A DNA stretch of 6,120 nucleotides, taken from NCBI GenBank assembly GCA_047635695.1, contig JBLILN010000038.1:1-6120 (forward strand), written 5' to 3'. The notes below the pieces were generated by a model. That model was not told where the DNA came from. It searched no databases and saw only the letters and a program-made list of their open reading frames with translations. Source of the DNA: UBA2136 sp047635695. GTDB taxonomy: Bacteria; Pseudomonadota; Alphaproteobacteria; UBA2136. Positions within the stretch are counted from its first letter, which is position 1, and each line of letters begins with the position of its first letter. The position numbers and the translations under genes are program-made. Positions 6,084 through 6,120 of this stretch are shown piece by piece.

Positions 6084-6093
6084 TACCTTTTAC

Positions 6094-6113
6094 ATAAGGA
6101 CAAGGATCCTTAT
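6094..6113. repeat. Perfect 7-bp inverted repeat ATAAGGA/TCCTTAT
   Basis: ATAAGGA (6094-6100) and TCCTTAT (6107-6113) flank CAAGGA; the centre also holds the palindrome AAGGATCCTT. ACATAA occurs just left of the first arm and again right of the second. There is no T run on either strand in the window, so it is not a clear terminator. It may be an operator or the start of a structure that continues past the window edge. Confidence 0.45.
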
Positions 6114-6120
6114 ACATAAA

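Larger units (their letters stand above)
5879..6120. other. Non-coding tail, no gene supported
   Basis: The 242 bases after the synthetase-like stop are AT-rich and all six frames are closed at short intervals; the longest ATG frames reach fewer than 20 codons and lack a ribosome binding site. I see no hairpin plus T run that would terminate the upstream gene, no tRNA and no transposon end. Two inverted repeats lie at its right end. Confidence 0.6.

Overview
The window reads as chromosomal DNA of an AT-rich (about 40% GC by eye) Gram-negative bacterium, most likely an alphaproteobacterium. Gram-negative is supported by a heptosyltransferase-type enzyme, a second glycosyltransferase and a lipoprotein. 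Alphaproteobacterial rests on remembered resemblance: the HARSRAPAW and GRLTRWKG segments of the GT4 enzyme, and the DLQTNDR and CSH...HTID.LADQ segments of the GT9 enzyme, look like the versions I know from that class. No database search was run, so the taxon is an inference.

Layout. Positions 1-1529 (minus) hold the first 509 codons of threonyl-tRNA synthetase (thrS). The gene runs off the left edge, so the end of the catalytic core and the anticodon-binding domain are missing. From 4834 down to about 1630 lies a minus-strand cluster: a GT4 glycosyltransferase; a small isochorismatase/cysteine-hydrolase-fold protein joined to it by an ATGA overlap; a GT9 heptosyltransferase-family protein; a 110-residue predicted lipoprotein; and a 37-codon single-membrane-segment mini-gene with a strong ribosome binding site and its own promoter. 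A good intrinsic terminator closes the cluster just before the thrS leader. Positions 4979-5878 (plus) hold a divergent gene for a stand-alone class II aminoacyl-tRNA-synthetase-like catalytic domain, starting at TTG. The last 242 bases carry no gene that I can support, only two inverted repeats.

How it fits together. The two glycosyltransferases probably act on lipopolysaccharide core or another surface glycan at the inner face of the cytoplasmic membrane. The lipoprotein would be anchored in the envelope, and the mini-protein is probably membrane-bound. The fold protein between the glycosyltransferases lacks the usual cysteine nucleophile. The divergent synthetase-like protein has no room for an anticodon-binding domain and probably does something other than charge tRNA. 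These two, and the mini-gene placed between a promoter and a terminator ahead of thrS, are the parts most worth a second look. I see no mobile element, CRISPR array, tRNA or rRNA.
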